Positions 37,900 through 47,563 of a stretch of DNA of 64,000 bases are shown one piece after another. The notes under the pieces were generated by a model that was not told the DNA's origin, did no database searches, and was given only the letters and a program-made list of their open reading frames with translations. The stretch is taken from positions 9,300-73,299 of the forward strand of contig DATHDG010000006.1 of the NCBI GenBank assembly GCA_035319125.1, read 5' to 3'. Numbering within the stretch: the first letter of the stretch is position 1; every line of letters begins with the position of its first letter. The translations under genes were made by a program, and so were the position numbers. This DNA comes from Fen-1308 sp035319125. GTDB lineage: Bacteria > Nitrospirota > Thermodesulfovibrionia > Thermodesulfovibrionales > Dissulfurispiraceae.

Positions 37900-38812
37900 G
37901 ACTGTTCTCATCATTTCCCACGACGTTTTACTGACGAGCATAATAGATAAGATTTTGCATGAGACGTGCAATCTGCTTTTTTTTGGAGACTTTAGGGCTT
38001 CCCTTGACTTCATATACAATTCACAGCCGGATTTGCTTATTCTTGACCTGTCAGAGAATTTGACTACCAACGTGAACATTCTGAACGACCTAAAGAGCGA
38101 TCCCATTTTTGGCCAGATACCTGCTGTCACTATTTTTACAGATAATTTTTCGATTCCTTCCTGGGAGTTTCTCCTCTCAGATGACTATTTGAGGAGATCG
38201 TCTTTGGAAGCCGAGCTTGGCCAGAGGGTCGAGCTCTGTTTTTTTCGATCGGAACGTCTTGTAGAAATAAACCCGCTTACAAGGCTTCCCGGTAATATTA
38301 CGATCACCAAGCAAATACAGGAAAGGCTGGATAAGGGAGAGATATTTGCAGTAGGTTATGCGGACATAGATTTTTTCAAGCCCTTCAACGATAAATATGG
38401 TTTTTCCAGAGGGGATGAGGTGATTAAGATGGTCGGCAGGCTCATCAGGAATATCGTCAAAGAGAAGCAGCCGGCCGGCAGCTTTGTCGGACATGTCGGC
38501 GGCGACGACTTCATCTTCATCATGGGCTTCGACTTGATAGAGGCGACATCGGGCAGGATAACGGAATATTTCGATAAGCTGGTTCCGACTTTTTACGATG
38601 CCGCAGACAGGGAAAGCGGCTTCATTGCCTCAATAGATCGCGAAGGCAATAAAAAGATGTTTCCAATAATGACTCTTTCCATCGGGATAGGCCATACAAA
38701 GTTCCGCAACTTTTCCCACTACAGCGAGATAGGCCAGATTGCATCAGAGCTCAAACATGCCAGTAAAGCCGTCACAGGCAGTTGTTACATGATGGACCGA
38801 CGCAGAAAGTAA
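37886..38812 (+). CDS. Receiver-like/GGDEF diguanylate cyclase
   Basis: A 308-residue protein whose start overlaps the HDOD gene by 14 bases. Residues 1-115 resemble a receiver domain with Asp in LLILDLSEN, but the later Lys region is not clear, so phosphorylation is uncertain. Residues 135-300 form a GGDEF domain with an intact GGDDF signature (HVGGDDFIFIMG) and YADIDFFKPFNDKYGFSRGD. It is likely an active c-di-GMP synthase. The C-terminus ends a few bases before the convergent zapA stop. Confidence 0.85.
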   Translation: MSQRKTVLIISHDVLLTSIIDKILHETCNLLFFGDFRASLDFIYNSQPDLLILDLSENLTTNVNILNDLKSDPIFGQIPAVTIFTDNFSIPSWEFLLSDDYLRRSSLEAELGQRVELCFFRSERLVEINPLTRLPGNITITKQIQERLDKGEIFAVGYADIDFFKPFNDKYGFSRGDEVIKMVGRLIRNIVKEKQPAGSFVGHVGGDDFIFIMGFDLIEATSGRITEYFDKLVPTFYDAADRESGFIASIDREGNKKMFPIMTLSIGIGHTKFRNFSHYSEIGQIASELKHASKAVTGSCYMMDRRRK

Positions 38813-38821
38813 TACCTCGGG

Positions 38822-39097
38822 TCAGTCTATCAGGTTCAATAAAGATTCCGCTCCGCTCTCAATCTTTTCTATGCTCTGCTTTACCGAAGCGTGGTCCTTC
38901 TTGATTCTATGCAGTTCGTCTGCCAACATAAGGGCGGTCAGTATAGAAGCCTTCAGTGGCGTGGTGCCCGGCGAGCGGCGAAAAACCTCCCTTATCTTGT
39001 AATCTACAAATTCTGACAGCTGCTTCATGTACTCTCTGGAAACGTCACCTTTTAAAAGGTAGTTCTGACCAAGAATCGTGACTTCGATGCTTTCCAT
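38822..39097 (-). CDS. zapA: Cell division protein ZapA
   Basis: A 91-residue protein, typical for ZapA. The N-terminal globular part (SIEVTILGQNYLLKGD) and the following stretch (VDYKIREVFRR, ILTALMLADELHRIKK) match the family, with a C-terminal coiled coil. ZapA bundles FtsZ filaments at midcell. It starts 6 bases after a coiled-coil gene that resembles ZapB, so the two are co-transcribed. No 6S RNA, which often follows zapA, is visible, since a convergent gene ends 9 bases away. Confidence 0.9.
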   Translation of the reverse strand: MESIEVTILGQNYLLKGDVSREYMKQLSEFVDYKIREVFRRSPGTTPLKASILTALMLADELHRIKKDHASVKQSIEKIESGAESLLNLID

Positions 39098-39103
39098 CAG
39101 GCT

Positions 39104-39316
39104 CTACTTTAGTTCAAAGCCGTCGAGCTCTTTCAACAGATCCTCTATCTGGCTCTTGACAGACGACTTTTCGGCGGAGAGGTTTTCTATTTCCTGCTCC
39201 TTTGACCTCAATGACTCTTCCAGTTCTTTGTTTCTTTTTTCTAACGCGCTCTTTTCTTCCTTTAGGCTCCGCACTTTGTCAATGACCTGAGAAATTTTCT
39301 CTTCCACCGTCTGCAT
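39104..39316 (-). CDS. Small coiled-coil protein, ZapB-like
   Basis: A 70-residue protein that is almost one continuous heptad coiled coil (VRSLKEEKSALEKRNKELEE, LSAEKSSVKSQIEDLL). It resembles ZapB-type division proteins in size and composition. Its place directly before zapA supports a division role. Coiled coils give weak homology evidence, so the name is inferred mostly from context. Confidence 0.7.
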   Translation of the reverse strand: MQTVEEKISQVIDKVRSLKEEKSALEKRNKELEESLRSKEQEIENLSAEKSSVKSQIEDLLKELDGFELK

Positions 39317-39336
39317 GAAATCCTCCTTGAAAATAA

Positions 39337-41271
39337 TTAAAAAATCTTAGGCGCCTCGCGCATCCCCGACTGTCTCATATATTCGAAATAACTTGTCAAT
39401 ACTTTTTTAACATAATTTCTCGTTTCGTCGTACGGGATATCCTCTATGAATTCATCCTGTGATGAGTATTCTCCGGCTGCCACCCACCCTTTTACAGCCT
39501 CCTCACCGGCATTATATGCGGCTACTGCGAGCGGCACCGAATTGAAATGGGTAATGAGCGATTTAAGATAGTATGTGCCTATCAGGATATTTATGCGTGC
39601 ATCATAGAGATCATCCGGATGGCCCATTGAAATCTTTGCATGCCTGCCAATCTTGGTCGCAGTCTGGGGCATAAGCTGCATAAGTCCGAGCGCACCGGCA
39701 ACTGAGCGGGCATCTGTTGCGAAACGCGATTCTTCTCGCATTATAGAAAGAACGAGGAGAGGATCTATTTCGTTAGTCTTGGAAGCTTCCTCAACTATGT
39801 CAAAATACGCAGGAGGATAATACAGCTCATGGTAGTATTCGCGATAGGATAATTTGGTGATAATCGATATCGAGGTTTTAAAATCATTTATGCTTCCGAG
39901 ATGAGCGCTGAGACAGGCAAGCTCCTGTTCGGGCAGGTTCTTGTTGGTGATAGATGTAATTTCGGCACGCGCTTCGGACCTGAGTCCAAGGCTTTCCAGT
40001 GCTTCAACCCGCTTCGGCAGATGATAATTTGAACACCGAATGTTAAACGATTTTTCAAAAGGCGGAACGGATGAACCTTTCCGCGACAATGACATAAACA
40101 CGTAAAAATTGTTGTTCCTGTCATTCGGCATCAAGGTTAATACCTGAACGGGCTCGGCAGAGCCGATACGTTCAATGCAGCGGTTCTTCCAGTATAGATA
40201 ACGTGAATCACCATAGGCCTTATGCATCGATGAAAATATTTCCATTGCTTTGCTGTAGTTGCCATTACGATAGTATGCCCAGCCTTCGTACCATAAGGCA
40301 TCTTCTTTTGCAGACTGAATCCGGGATGATACGTTCCTGTATACTGAAATTGCCCCGTCAATATCTCCGCTGCGTCTTTTTTTAGATCCATAGGCAATCA
40401 GCAGCGCAGCCACCCGCTTATCATTTTGCTTCGCAAGATTTTTCAATTCAGCCTCAAAACGCTCTGTGTCTCCGGCGCGGAAAAGAGACTTGGCTTTCCA
40501 GAATCGGTCGTCACACTCAGCATAATATGTAGCGGCCTCTTTATATTTCTTTTGTCTGAATAGAGAATACGCGAGCCCTTCGGTCAGTTCCCGTTTCAAA
40601 GGTTTGACATCATGCCGCTTTAAAGCTTCCCTGAATTGCCTCTCAGCTTCATGGAAAAGCCATGCGCTGTTCAGGTTCAGGGCTTTTTTTAGTAGGTCAG
40701 CTGCAGAGATATCAGACGGCGAGAGTTCTTCTCCGGCACTTTTGGAAAACGGTGATGCCGTAATATAAATTTCCTTGAAAAGCGCTTTTGCCTTGTCTTC
40801 GCTTCCGTTTTTTTTCAGAAAAGAGGCGTATGCAAATTTAGCCTTTGAATCCGCAGGGTAATCGGACAGAAATTTCCTAAAAAGTCCCTCGATGTCTGGA
40901 TCGCCGGTCTTTTCCGCCAGTTCTATCTCACGCATGCGAACATTCTTGATAATGGGTGAATCGGGGAACGAAGCTTTAACTGTCCTTACGTCGGCCAGTG
41001 CTTTTTCGAACTCTGATTTTCCCTCAAATGCTTTAGCCCGCCAGAAGAGTATGTAGTCGTCCAGGTAAGGCATCTCTGAATGAGCTGCTGTAAGAAAGAG
41101 CAATGCCTTTTCGTAATCACCCATCTCCATGCTGTTCTTGCCTTTCAGCATGCAGGCAGGTGAACAGAGTGCGGCAGACTTTACTTCTTCGCTGGAAGCA
41201 AGTATCTGTTCGAATGTGGCTAAGGCAGTAATGAATAAAAGTGAAAGAACGATGCGATGAATTATCGTCAT
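39337..41271 (-). CDS. Soluble lytic murein transglycosylase (Slt70-like)
   Basis: A 644-residue protein from ATG 41271; a longer frame to 41331 would overlap aroC by 53 bases. A signal peptide covers residues 1-25. A long helical, TPR-like superhelix follows, then an SLT catalytic domain near residues 490-620 with the catalytic Glu in IMREESRF, then GALGLMQLMPQTA and AVAAYNAGEEAV. This is the family 1 lytic transglycosylase architecture. It cleaves glycan strands in the periplasm to 1,6-anhydro ends. It lies downstream of aroC and upstream of the zap genes. Confidence 0.9.
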   Translation of the reverse strand: MTIIHRIVLSLLFITALATFEQILASSEEVKSAALCSPACMLKGKNSMEMGDYEKALLFLTAAHSEMPYLDDYILFWRAKAFEGKSEFEKALADVRTVKASFPDSPIIKNVRMREIELAEKTGDPDIEGLFRKFLSDYPADSKAKFAYASFLKKNGSEDKAKALFKEIYITASPFSKSAGEELSPSDISAADLLKKALNLNSAWLFHEAERQFREALKRHDVKPLKRELTEGLAYSLFRQKKYKEAATYYAECDDRFWKAKSLFRAGDTERFEAELKNLAKQNDKRVAALLIAYGSKKRRSGDIDGAISVYRNVSSRIQSAKEDALWYEGWAYYRNGNYSKAMEIFSSMHKAYGDSRYLYWKNRCIERIGSAEPVQVLTLMPNDRNNNFYVFMSLSRKGSSVPPFEKSFNIRCSNYHLPKRVEALESLGLRSEARAEITSITNKNLPEQELACLSAHLGSINDFKTSISIITKLSYREYYHELYYPPAYFDIVEEASKTNEIDPLLVLSIMREESRFATDARSVAGALGLMQLMPQTATKIGRHAKISMGHPDDLYDARINILIGTYYLKSLITHFNSVPLAVAAYNAGEEAVKGWVAAGEYSSQDEFIEDIPYDETRNYVKKVLTSYFEYMRQSGMREAPKIF

Positions 41272-41278
41272 AAAGCGT

Positions 41279-42451
41279 TTAAAACTGCCTGATATATTCT
41301 TTATAAGCAAAGAAATTCCTCTTTGTTTCATCTATGGTGTCGCCGCCAAATTTTTCCAGCATGGCATCGGCAATGCATATAGACGCCATGGCTTCTGCAA
41401 TGACTGACGCGGCAGGCACCGCACATGTATCCGAGCGTTCATAAGCCGCCTCGATAGCTTCCTTGGTTACCAGGTCAGTGGAGCGAAGGGGCGTTCTCAG
41501 CGTCGGGATTGGCTTCATTGCCGCTCTGATAACAATCGGCATGCCGTTGGAAATACCGCCCTCAATTCCGCCGGCATTATTGGTATGCCTGCCAAAGCCA
41601 GAATCTTTGGAATATGAAATTACGTCCATTACATCTGAGCCGAATCTCTCTGCTGCACGGAATCCCAGCCCGATCTCTACGCCCTTGACAGCCTGTATGC
41701 TGGAAATTGCAGCCATAAGGCGTGAGTTGAGTCTCTTATCCCATTGTATATGGCTCCCAAGGCCGGCGGGGATTCCGTTAATTATTACCTTGAAGATTCC
41801 GCCTAGTGTGTCGCCTTTCTGCCTGGCCTCATCGATCAGGACTATCATTCGTGATGAGGTTTCATTGTCCGGACATCTGACTTCGGAAGATTCCGCCTTG
41901 CTGATGATTTCCACCGAATCTTCCTCTGAATCTACCGGCAATGCGACACTTCCAATGCGAATAACATAACTGCCAATTGTAATGCCGAACTCCGCAAGAA
42001 ATTTTCGAGCGACTGCACCTGCAGCTACTCTGGCTGCTGTTTCTCTAGCGCTTGAACGTTCCAGTATGTTCCGTACATCTTTATGGCCATACTTCACAGC
42101 TCCAGCCAGGTCTGCATGTCCCGGTCTTGGCCTGGTGACAGGAGGTATAGAACCATCACACGCAGCATCAGGCGACATGCCGTTGCACCAATTTTCCCAG
42201 TCACGGTTTTCGATCAGCAAAGATATGGGTGATCCAATGGTCTTGCCCCATCTGACGCCGGTAAGTATGATTGCCCTGTCCTGCTCAATCTTCATCCTTC
42301 CTCCGCGTCCATATCCCTGTTGCCTGCGCTTCAAATCGGCGTCTATATCAGAGGCGTTAAGCGCAAGACCTGACGGAATGCCTTCCAGCAGCGAGATCAG
42401 GCCTCTCCCATGAGATTCCCCGGCTGTCAAAAATCTGAGCTTTAAGAGCAT
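41279..42451 (-). CDS. aroC: Chorismate synthase
   Basis: A 390-residue full-length AroC. Family signatures are seen: FLTAGESHGRGL at the start, RRQQGYGRGGRM, RPGHADLAGAVKYG, the central ERSSAR-type block (NILERSSARETAARVAAG), and NAGGIEGGISNG. It converts EPSP to chorismate using reduced flavin. The product feeds the TrpE/PabB enzyme encoded 15 kb upstream. It diverges from glgB and is followed 8 bases later by the Slt gene. Confidence 0.97.
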   Translation of the reverse strand: MLLKLRFLTAGESHGRGLISLLEGIPSGLALNASDIDADLKRRQQGYGRGGRMKIEQDRAIILTGVRWGKTIGSPISLLIENRDWENWCNGMSPDAACDGSIPPVTRPRPGHADLAGAVKYGHKDVRNILERSSARETAARVAAGAVARKFLAEFGITIGSYVIRIGSVALPVDSEEDSVEIISKAESSEVRCPDNETSSRMIVLIDEARQKGDTLGGIFKVIINGIPAGLGSHIQWDKRLNSRLMAAISSIQAVKGVEIGLGFRAAERFGSDVMDVISYSKDSGFGRHTNNAGGIEGGISNGMPIVIRAAMKPIPTLRTPLRSTDLVTKEAIEAAYERSDTCAVPAASVIAEAMASICIADAMLEKFGGDTIDETKRNFFAYKEYIRQF

Positions 42452-42547
42452 TTTTTAGAATAAAACGTCTTCTGCTGCCCCGTCAATGATTTTATTGTCG
42501 CAATAATGGTATCGCGTATAATTGCCATATCGGATATACTAGAAGTC

Positions 42548-44767
42548 ATGGAAAATTCCAGGTATGTAAGGAACATCCTCAGGGCTGAATGCGGCAGACC
42601 CTTTGATTTCCTGGGACGGCATGAAGAAGATGGCAGGACAGTGGTAAGAGCTTTTCTGCCTGAGGCTGCGGAAGCCTGGGTCATCTGCCAGCGAAAGGGT
42701 CGTGTGGCAAGTCAGGATACTGAACTGGCGCTGCATGAAGAAGTGTTTTCAATGCAGAAGATACATAAAAATGGCATCTACGAAGTAGATATAGATTACC
42801 CGAAATTCAAATCATATAGGATCAGAATTCTTAGTCGAGAGGGTGCGGAGAGAGAATTTTATGATCCATATTGCTTTGACCCACTTCTGACAGATTATGA
42901 CCTGCACCTTATTGGAGAGGGTACTCATTATAAAAATTATGAAAAACTCGGCTCCCATGTAAGAACTGTTAATGGGATAAAGGGCGTGCATTTTGGTGTT
43001 TGGGCACCCAACGCCCGAAGCGTTTCGGTTGCGGGCGATTTCAACGGCTGGGATGAGCGACGTCATCCTATGAGGACGCTTGGATCATCAGGCATCTGGG
43101 AGATCTTCATTCCCGGGCTGGATGAGGGGACAGTGTATAAATATTCTGTTAGATCTAAACACAACAGATATCGTGAGTTAAAGTCCGATCCGTTCAGTTT
43201 CTTTTTCGAAGTGCGGCCCAAGAGTGCAACAATAGTCTATGATATCGAAAACAGGCATGAATGGAAAGATGGCGAATGGATGTCTGCGCGGCAGAGAAGA
43301 AACTGGTTTCAATCTCCCATTTCAATTTATGAACTCCATCCGGGATCGTGGCAGAAGAATGAGGCTGGAGGTTTTCTGACGTATGATGAACTTCGAGAGA
43401 AGCTGATTCCATATGTCAAGGAGCTTGGCTTCACCCACATTGAATTGCTGCCTATGACCGAGCACCCGTTCGACGCCTCATGGGGGTATCAGACCCTGGG
43501 TTATTTTGCCCCAACCAGTCGGTTTGGCAGGCCGGATGCTTTCATGAAGTTCGTAGATGCATGCCATCAGGCCGGAATCGGTGTAATCATGGATTGGGTT
43601 CCGGCGCATTTCCCGAAGGATGCACACGGCCTTGGGTTCTTTGATGGGACATGCCTTTACGAACATGCGGACCCCAGGCAGGGCGAACACAAGGACTGGG
43701 GAACCCTGATATTTAATTATGCAAGAAACGAGGTGCGTAACTATCTCATATCCAATGCGCTTTTCTGGCTGGATAGATACCATGTAGATGGATTGAGAGT
43801 GGATGCTGTTGCATCGATGCTCTATCTTGATTATTCACGCGAGCCAGGGCAGTGGATCCCGAACCAATACGGTGGCAACGAAAATTTAGAAGCGATTGGC
43901 TTTCTAAAAAAATTCAATGAGGTCGTACATCTCTATCACCCTGGGGTTCTTACTATGGCAGAGGAATCCACAGCATGGACTGGGGTTTCGAAGCCAACAT
44001 ATCTGGGCGGACTCGGCTTTGACATGAAATGGAATATGGGATGGATGCATGACACTCTGGAATATTTTTCGAAGGATCCTGTCCATAGAAAATTTCATCA
44101 CAACTATCTTACGTTCAGCATGTTATATGCATTCACGGAAAATTTTGTTCTACCTTTTTCGCATGATGAGGTGGTCTACGGCAAACGCTCCCTGCTCAAC
44201 CGGATGCCGGGGGATATGTGGCAGAAGTTTGCAAATCTGAGAGCTCTTTATGGATATATGTTCGGCCATCCTGGCAAGAAGCTGCTTTTTATGGGTGCCG
44301 AATTTGGGCAGTGGAATGAATGGGATTTCAATAAGGGCCTCGACTGGTATCTAATGCAGCACCAGTCACATATTGCTATGAGGAAATATTTCTCAGATCT
44401 AAACAGGATGTATATTGAGGAGCCGGCGCTTTATGAGGTGGACTATGATTGGCAAGGGTTTGAATGGGTAGATTTCAGCGACTCGGACAACAGTGTTTTC
44501 TCTTTTATCAGAAAAGCGGGAAAGGGCGGCGACTTCCTTCTGTTTGTCTTAAATTTAACTCCTGTGCCGAGATTGAGTTATCGACTTGGCGTGCCGCGCA
44601 GCGGTTTTTATCGAGAACTGATAAACAGCGATGCCGACATCTACTGGGGGAGCAATATGGGCAATTCTGGTGGAGTTACGGCTGAACGCATTGAGGCTCA
44701 CGGAAGGAAACATTCATTATCACTTGTCTTGCCTCCGTTGTCCTGCCTTGTTCTGAAACCGTCCTGA
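42548..44767 (+). CDS. glgB: 1,4-alpha-glucan branching enzyme
   Basis: A 739-residue GH13 enzyme from ATG 42548; an in-frame ATG at 42506 adds 14 residues. Two N-terminal CBM48-like modules precede the barrel: PFDFLGRHEEDG and GVHFGVWAPNARSVSVAGDFNGW. Catalytic residues are visible: the nucleophile Asp in GLRVDAVASMLY, the acid Glu in MAEESTAW and the third Asp in PFSHDEVVYG. GlgB introduces alpha-1,6 branches into glycogen in the cytoplasm. Other glycogen genes are not in the window. Confidence 0.95.
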   Translation: MENSRYVRNILRAECGRPFDFLGRHEEDGRTVVRAFLPEAAEAWVICQRKGRVASQDTELALHEEVFSMQKIHKNGIYEVDIDYPKFKSYRIRILSREGAEREFYDPYCFDPLLTDYDLHLIGEGTHYKNYEKLGSHVRTVNGIKGVHFGVWAPNARSVSVAGDFNGWDERRHPMRTLGSSGIWEIFIPGLDEGTVYKYSVRSKHNRYRELKSDPFSFFFEVRPKSATIVYDIENRHEWKDGEWMSARQRRNWFQSPISIYELHPGSWQKNEAGGFLTYDELREKLIPYVKELGFTHIELLPMTEHPFDASWGYQTLGYFAPTSRFGRPDAFMKFVDACHQAGIGVIMDWVPAHFPKDAHGLGFFDGTCLYEHADPRQGEHKDWGTLIFNYARNEVRNYLISNALFWLDRYHVDGLRVDAVASMLYLDYSREPGQWIPNQYGGNENLEAIGFLKKFNEVVHLYHPGVLTMAEESTAWTGVSKPTYLGGLGFDMKWNMGWMHDTLEYFSKDPVHRKFHHNYLTFSMLYAFTENFVLPFSHDEVVYGKRSLLNRMPGDMWQKFANLRALYGYMFGHPGKKLLFMGAEFGQWNEWDFNKGLDWYLMQHQSHIAMRKYFSDLNRMYIEEPALYEVDYDWQGFEWVDFSDSDNSVFSFIRKAGKGGDFLLFVLNLTPVPRLSYRLGVPRSGFYRELINSDADIYWGSNMGNSGGVTAERIEAHGRKHSLSLVLPPLSCLVLKPS

Positions 44768-44780
44768 AAAAATAAATAAC

Positions 44781-45806
44781 ATGAAAGTTGCCAAACTATA
44801 CAGTTTTAATGATATACGTATAGAGGAACAACCCATACCTGCAATAGGTCATGCGGACGCTCTGGTGCGAACAGAAGCGTGCGGTATTTGCTCCGGCGAT
44901 GTTATGCCTTGGTACATCGAAAAAAAAGCGCCACTTGTTATTGGGCATGAACCAGCGGGTATTATCGAGGATATAGGTAATGATTATATCGGTCCCCTCA
45001 AGAAAGGCGACAGGGTCGCCATACACCATCACGCGCCTTGCATGCTTTGCGACTATTGCAGGCGGGGCGATCATGTGCAATGTGAGACCTGGAGAAAAAC
45101 CGGGATCATTCCCGGTGGTGTTTCTGAATTTATTGCGGTACCCGAAATCAACCTGAAGAATGATACCTTGAAAGTTCCTGCCGGTATGGGACCTGAGGAT
45201 GCAACTCTTGTCGAACCGGCAGCATGTGTAGTTAAATCTTTCAAGCGGTCATCCATTAAGCAGGGTGACACAGTGCTTGTGATCGGGCTTGGTGTAATGG
45301 GTCAGATGCATGTGCTCATGGCGCATAAGTTTGGAGCCTCTAGGGTAATTGGCGCCGATATGGTAGATTTTAGGCTATCAAAGGCAATAGAGTTTGGCGC
45401 CAATCATGCTATCGACGTCTCCAAGGATGATTTACTATCAGCTGTTCGGGAGTTAACGGGCGGTGTTATGGCGCAAATAGTAATTGCTGGCCCCAACAGT
45501 ATAGAGGCCATGCAGCAAGGGATAAAGGCAGTTGCACGCGGGGGAACGGTCGTTTTCTTTACCCCGGCCAAGCCTGGTGACATCCTTGCTGTTGACCCTA
45601 ATGACATTTATTTCAAAGATATCAGGATTATTACCAGTTATTCATGCGGGCCGGATGACACAAAAGAGGCTATGAGGCTGATCAGAGAAGGTGTTATAAC
45701 AGCTGATAAACTGGTGACTCATCGTTTCCGCATTGACGAAACGGCCAGAGCTTACAACCTGACGGCAAATGCAAAAGAGTCTCTTAAAAGCCTGGTCGTG
45801 TTTTAG
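44781..45806 (+). CDS. Zinc-dependent medium-chain dehydrogenase (sorbitol/threonine dehydrogenase-like)
   Basis: A 341-residue MDR protein. Catalytic zinc residues lie in ACGICSGDV and VIGHEPAG; the structural zinc site is CMLCDYCRRGDHVQC with four cysteines. The cofactor-binding Rossmann motif is GLGVMGQMHV. Closest-looking subfamilies are sorbitol, threonine and glycerol-type dehydrogenases; the substrate cannot be fixed from sequence. It follows glgB by 13 bases and ends overlapping the convergent cheV by 4 bases. It may be transcribed with glgB. Confidence 0.88.
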   Translation: MKVAKLYSFNDIRIEEQPIPAIGHADALVRTEACGICSGDVMPWYIEKKAPLVIGHEPAGIIEDIGNDYIGPLKKGDRVAIHHHAPCMLCDYCRRGDHVQCETWRKTGIIPGGVSEFIAVPEINLKNDTLKVPAGMGPEDATLVEPAACVVKSFKRSSIKQGDTVLVIGLGVMGQMHVLMAHKFGASRVIGADMVDFRLSKAIEFGANHAIDVSKDDLLSAVRELTGGVMAQIVIAGPNSIEAMQQGIKAVARGGTVVFFTPAKPGDILAVDPNDIYFKDIRIITSYSCGPDDTKEAMRLIREGVITADKLVTHRFRIDETARAYNLTANAKESLKSLVVF

Positions 45807-46771
45807 GAAGACAGAAAACGAGAGACCTCTTTGAAGAGCAAAGCCGGGTCGAATTTAACCAGATAGCCGTCCGCCCCTACCGACTGAGCCTTGTCCTTAT
45901 TCTCAGAACCGCTTAATGACGTATTGACTATGACGGGAAGAGCCTGTAGCTTCGGGTCAGTTTTTATGATCTTTGTGAGTGTGAGCCCGTCCATCTCAGG
46001 CATCTCTACATCAGTGATTACCAGCTGCACATAGTCTGTGATTGGCTTGTCGCCTATCCTTTCCAGAAAATCGTTCAGAATGCCCTTGGCAGCCTTGCCA
46101 TCGTTACTGTCAATAACGTGGAGCCCTATCTTTTCAAGATGTTCCTTGAGTATCCTGCGGGCAACACCTGAATCATCAGCTATGAGGACATTGCCTTTGA
46201 GCTTCTTTTTTGCAATCTGCTCCATTTCTTCCAGAACAATTTCTTTCTTGTAGGCGAGAGCACCTATTTCTGATATAACGTTCTCCAGATCCAGTATGAG
46301 CAGCAATGAGTCGGCGGAATCTTCAAGCTTGGTCACTCCCGTTATGCGCCCGCTGTGCTTTGCCTGGAGCAGGGCGGGCGGCACTTTTATCTGGTCCCAT
46401 TTTATCCTTCTGATACGCTCAACTTCGTGCACTATAATGCCGACTGTAGTGCCCAGCATTTCCAGTATTACAACTTTTCGTTTTATGTCCATATCATCGA
46501 CCGGATTGAATTTAAGCCATCTGCCGAGATTTACTATAGGTATTACCTCTCCACGAACTTCAGCCAGGGCCTCAGCATAATCAGGCATATCAGGCACTTT
46601 TGTAAGCGGGGGCATCGGAATGATCTCGCGGACTTTCGCAACATTTATACCATAAGAATAAACCTCAATGTTGCCGTCAGTCATTTTGTCGTACATTTTG
46701 AATATTACAAGCTCGAGTTCGTTAGCCCCGACCTTCAATATTTCGGGCAATGCACCTTGATTTTGGGCCAT
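45803..46771 (-). CDS. cheV: Chemotaxis coupling protein CheV (CheW-REC)
   Basis: A 322-residue protein. Residues 20-165 are a CheW-like domain (VREIIPMPPLTKVPDMP, GEVIPIVNLGRWL). Residues 195-320 are a receiver domain with the phospho-acceptor Asp in LVITDVEMPEMDG and Lys in GYLVKFDP. CheV couples chemoreceptors to CheA and adapts by phosphorylation. A run of G lies just upstream of the ATG. The window holds a chemoreceptor and a CheB-CheR fusion, but no cheA or cheY here. Confidence 0.92.
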   Translation of the reverse strand: MAQNQGALPEILKVGANELELVIFKMYDKMTDGNIEVYSYGINVAKVREIIPMPPLTKVPDMPDYAEALAEVRGEVIPIVNLGRWLKFNPVDDMDIKRKVVILEMLGTTVGIIVHEVERIRRIKWDQIKVPPALLQAKHSGRITGVTKLEDSADSLLLILDLENVISEIGALAYKKEIVLEEMEQIAKKKLKGNVLIADDSGVARRILKEHLEKIGLHVIDSNDGKAAKGILNDFLERIGDKPITDYVQLVITDVEMPEMDGLTLTKIIKTDPKLQALPVIVNTSLSGSENKDKAQSVGADGYLVKFDPALLFKEVSRFLSS

Positions 46772-46887
46772 ATTCCCCCCCTTAAGAAAATACTGATACT
46801 ACTATTAATAGAGTAGCATATTCTCGGTAAATTAAGAACTGGTAAAATTTCTTGTGTGGTGACGTTAGGATTTGCATATAATAAAAC

Positions 46888-47373
46888 ATGCCGAAGAAAC
46901 AAAAGAAAGACAAAAGCGAGGGTTCTGCCTGCGATTGGCATCTGCCCATTGCCGGCAAGAAAGCAACATCCAACTATGACAGGATATGGCGTCACAGGGG
47001 TGGGTGCAGGTGGACCGGCGTAATCGCGGAACGGTACAAGCAGAAAGATGGCGGATGGTCGGATATTACCCGCAATATCCTGATAGGCAAAAGCGGAGAA
47101 AGCACTAAATTCCATCTGAGGTATTTTGAGCTGGCCAGTGGAGGTTATAGCAGTCTGGAAAGTCACAGGCATGAACATGTTGTTATCTGCATCAGAGGCA
47201 AGGGCAAAGTTAGGCTGGGAAGCAAGTCTCGACTCATCAAATACCTTGATACGGTCTATGTCGCGCCCAATACAGTACACCAGCTGTATAATCCGTATAA
47301 CGAGCCGTTCGGATTCTTTTGCATCGTTAATGCCAGAAGAGACAAACCGAGATTGATAAAAGCTAAAAATTGA
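46888..47373 (+). CDS. Cupin-domain protein
   Basis: A 161-residue cytoplasmic protein. The second half is a single cupin barrel: YSSLESHRHEHVVICIRGKG (first motif with metal-binding histidines) and VYVAPNTVHQLYNPY (second motif with His). The first 60 residues are basic and unassigned (MPKKQKKDKSEGSACDWHLP). Small cupins can be enzymes or ligand-binding sensors; nothing nearby tells which. It diverges from cheV. Confidence 0.82.
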   Translation: MPKKQKKDKSEGSACDWHLPIAGKKATSNYDRIWRHRGGCRWTGVIAERYKQKDGGWSDITRNILIGKSGESTKFHLRYFELASGGYSSLESHRHEHVVICIRGKGKVRLGSKSRLIKYLDTVYVAPNTVHQLYNPYNEPFGFFCIVNARRDKPRLIKAKN

Positions 47374-47563
47374 TCTTTCCCTTGCTCCCGGCGGCGCAAA
47401 TTCCTGTGCGCTACATGTTCCTTTTAAAAATCGACGCGCAACCTGGTTGTTGCATGGAATATTTAGCTCAGAAAGTGCCGACCCTATATTTCTGCTTCTG
47501 GTCGACATCTAACCCCCGATCACTATCACGCTAAAATGCACAAGCCACAGTGGCCGCCCAAAA

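Noticed and set aside
46735..47508. 257-codon open frame on the minus strand
   Set aside because: It runs antisense across the cupin gene and into the start of cheV; the cupin has clear motifs, this frame has none.
47374..47563. Possible tRNA or small RNA gene between cupin and chemoreceptor genes
   Set aside because: No cloverleaf, CCA end or T-loop motif could be found.
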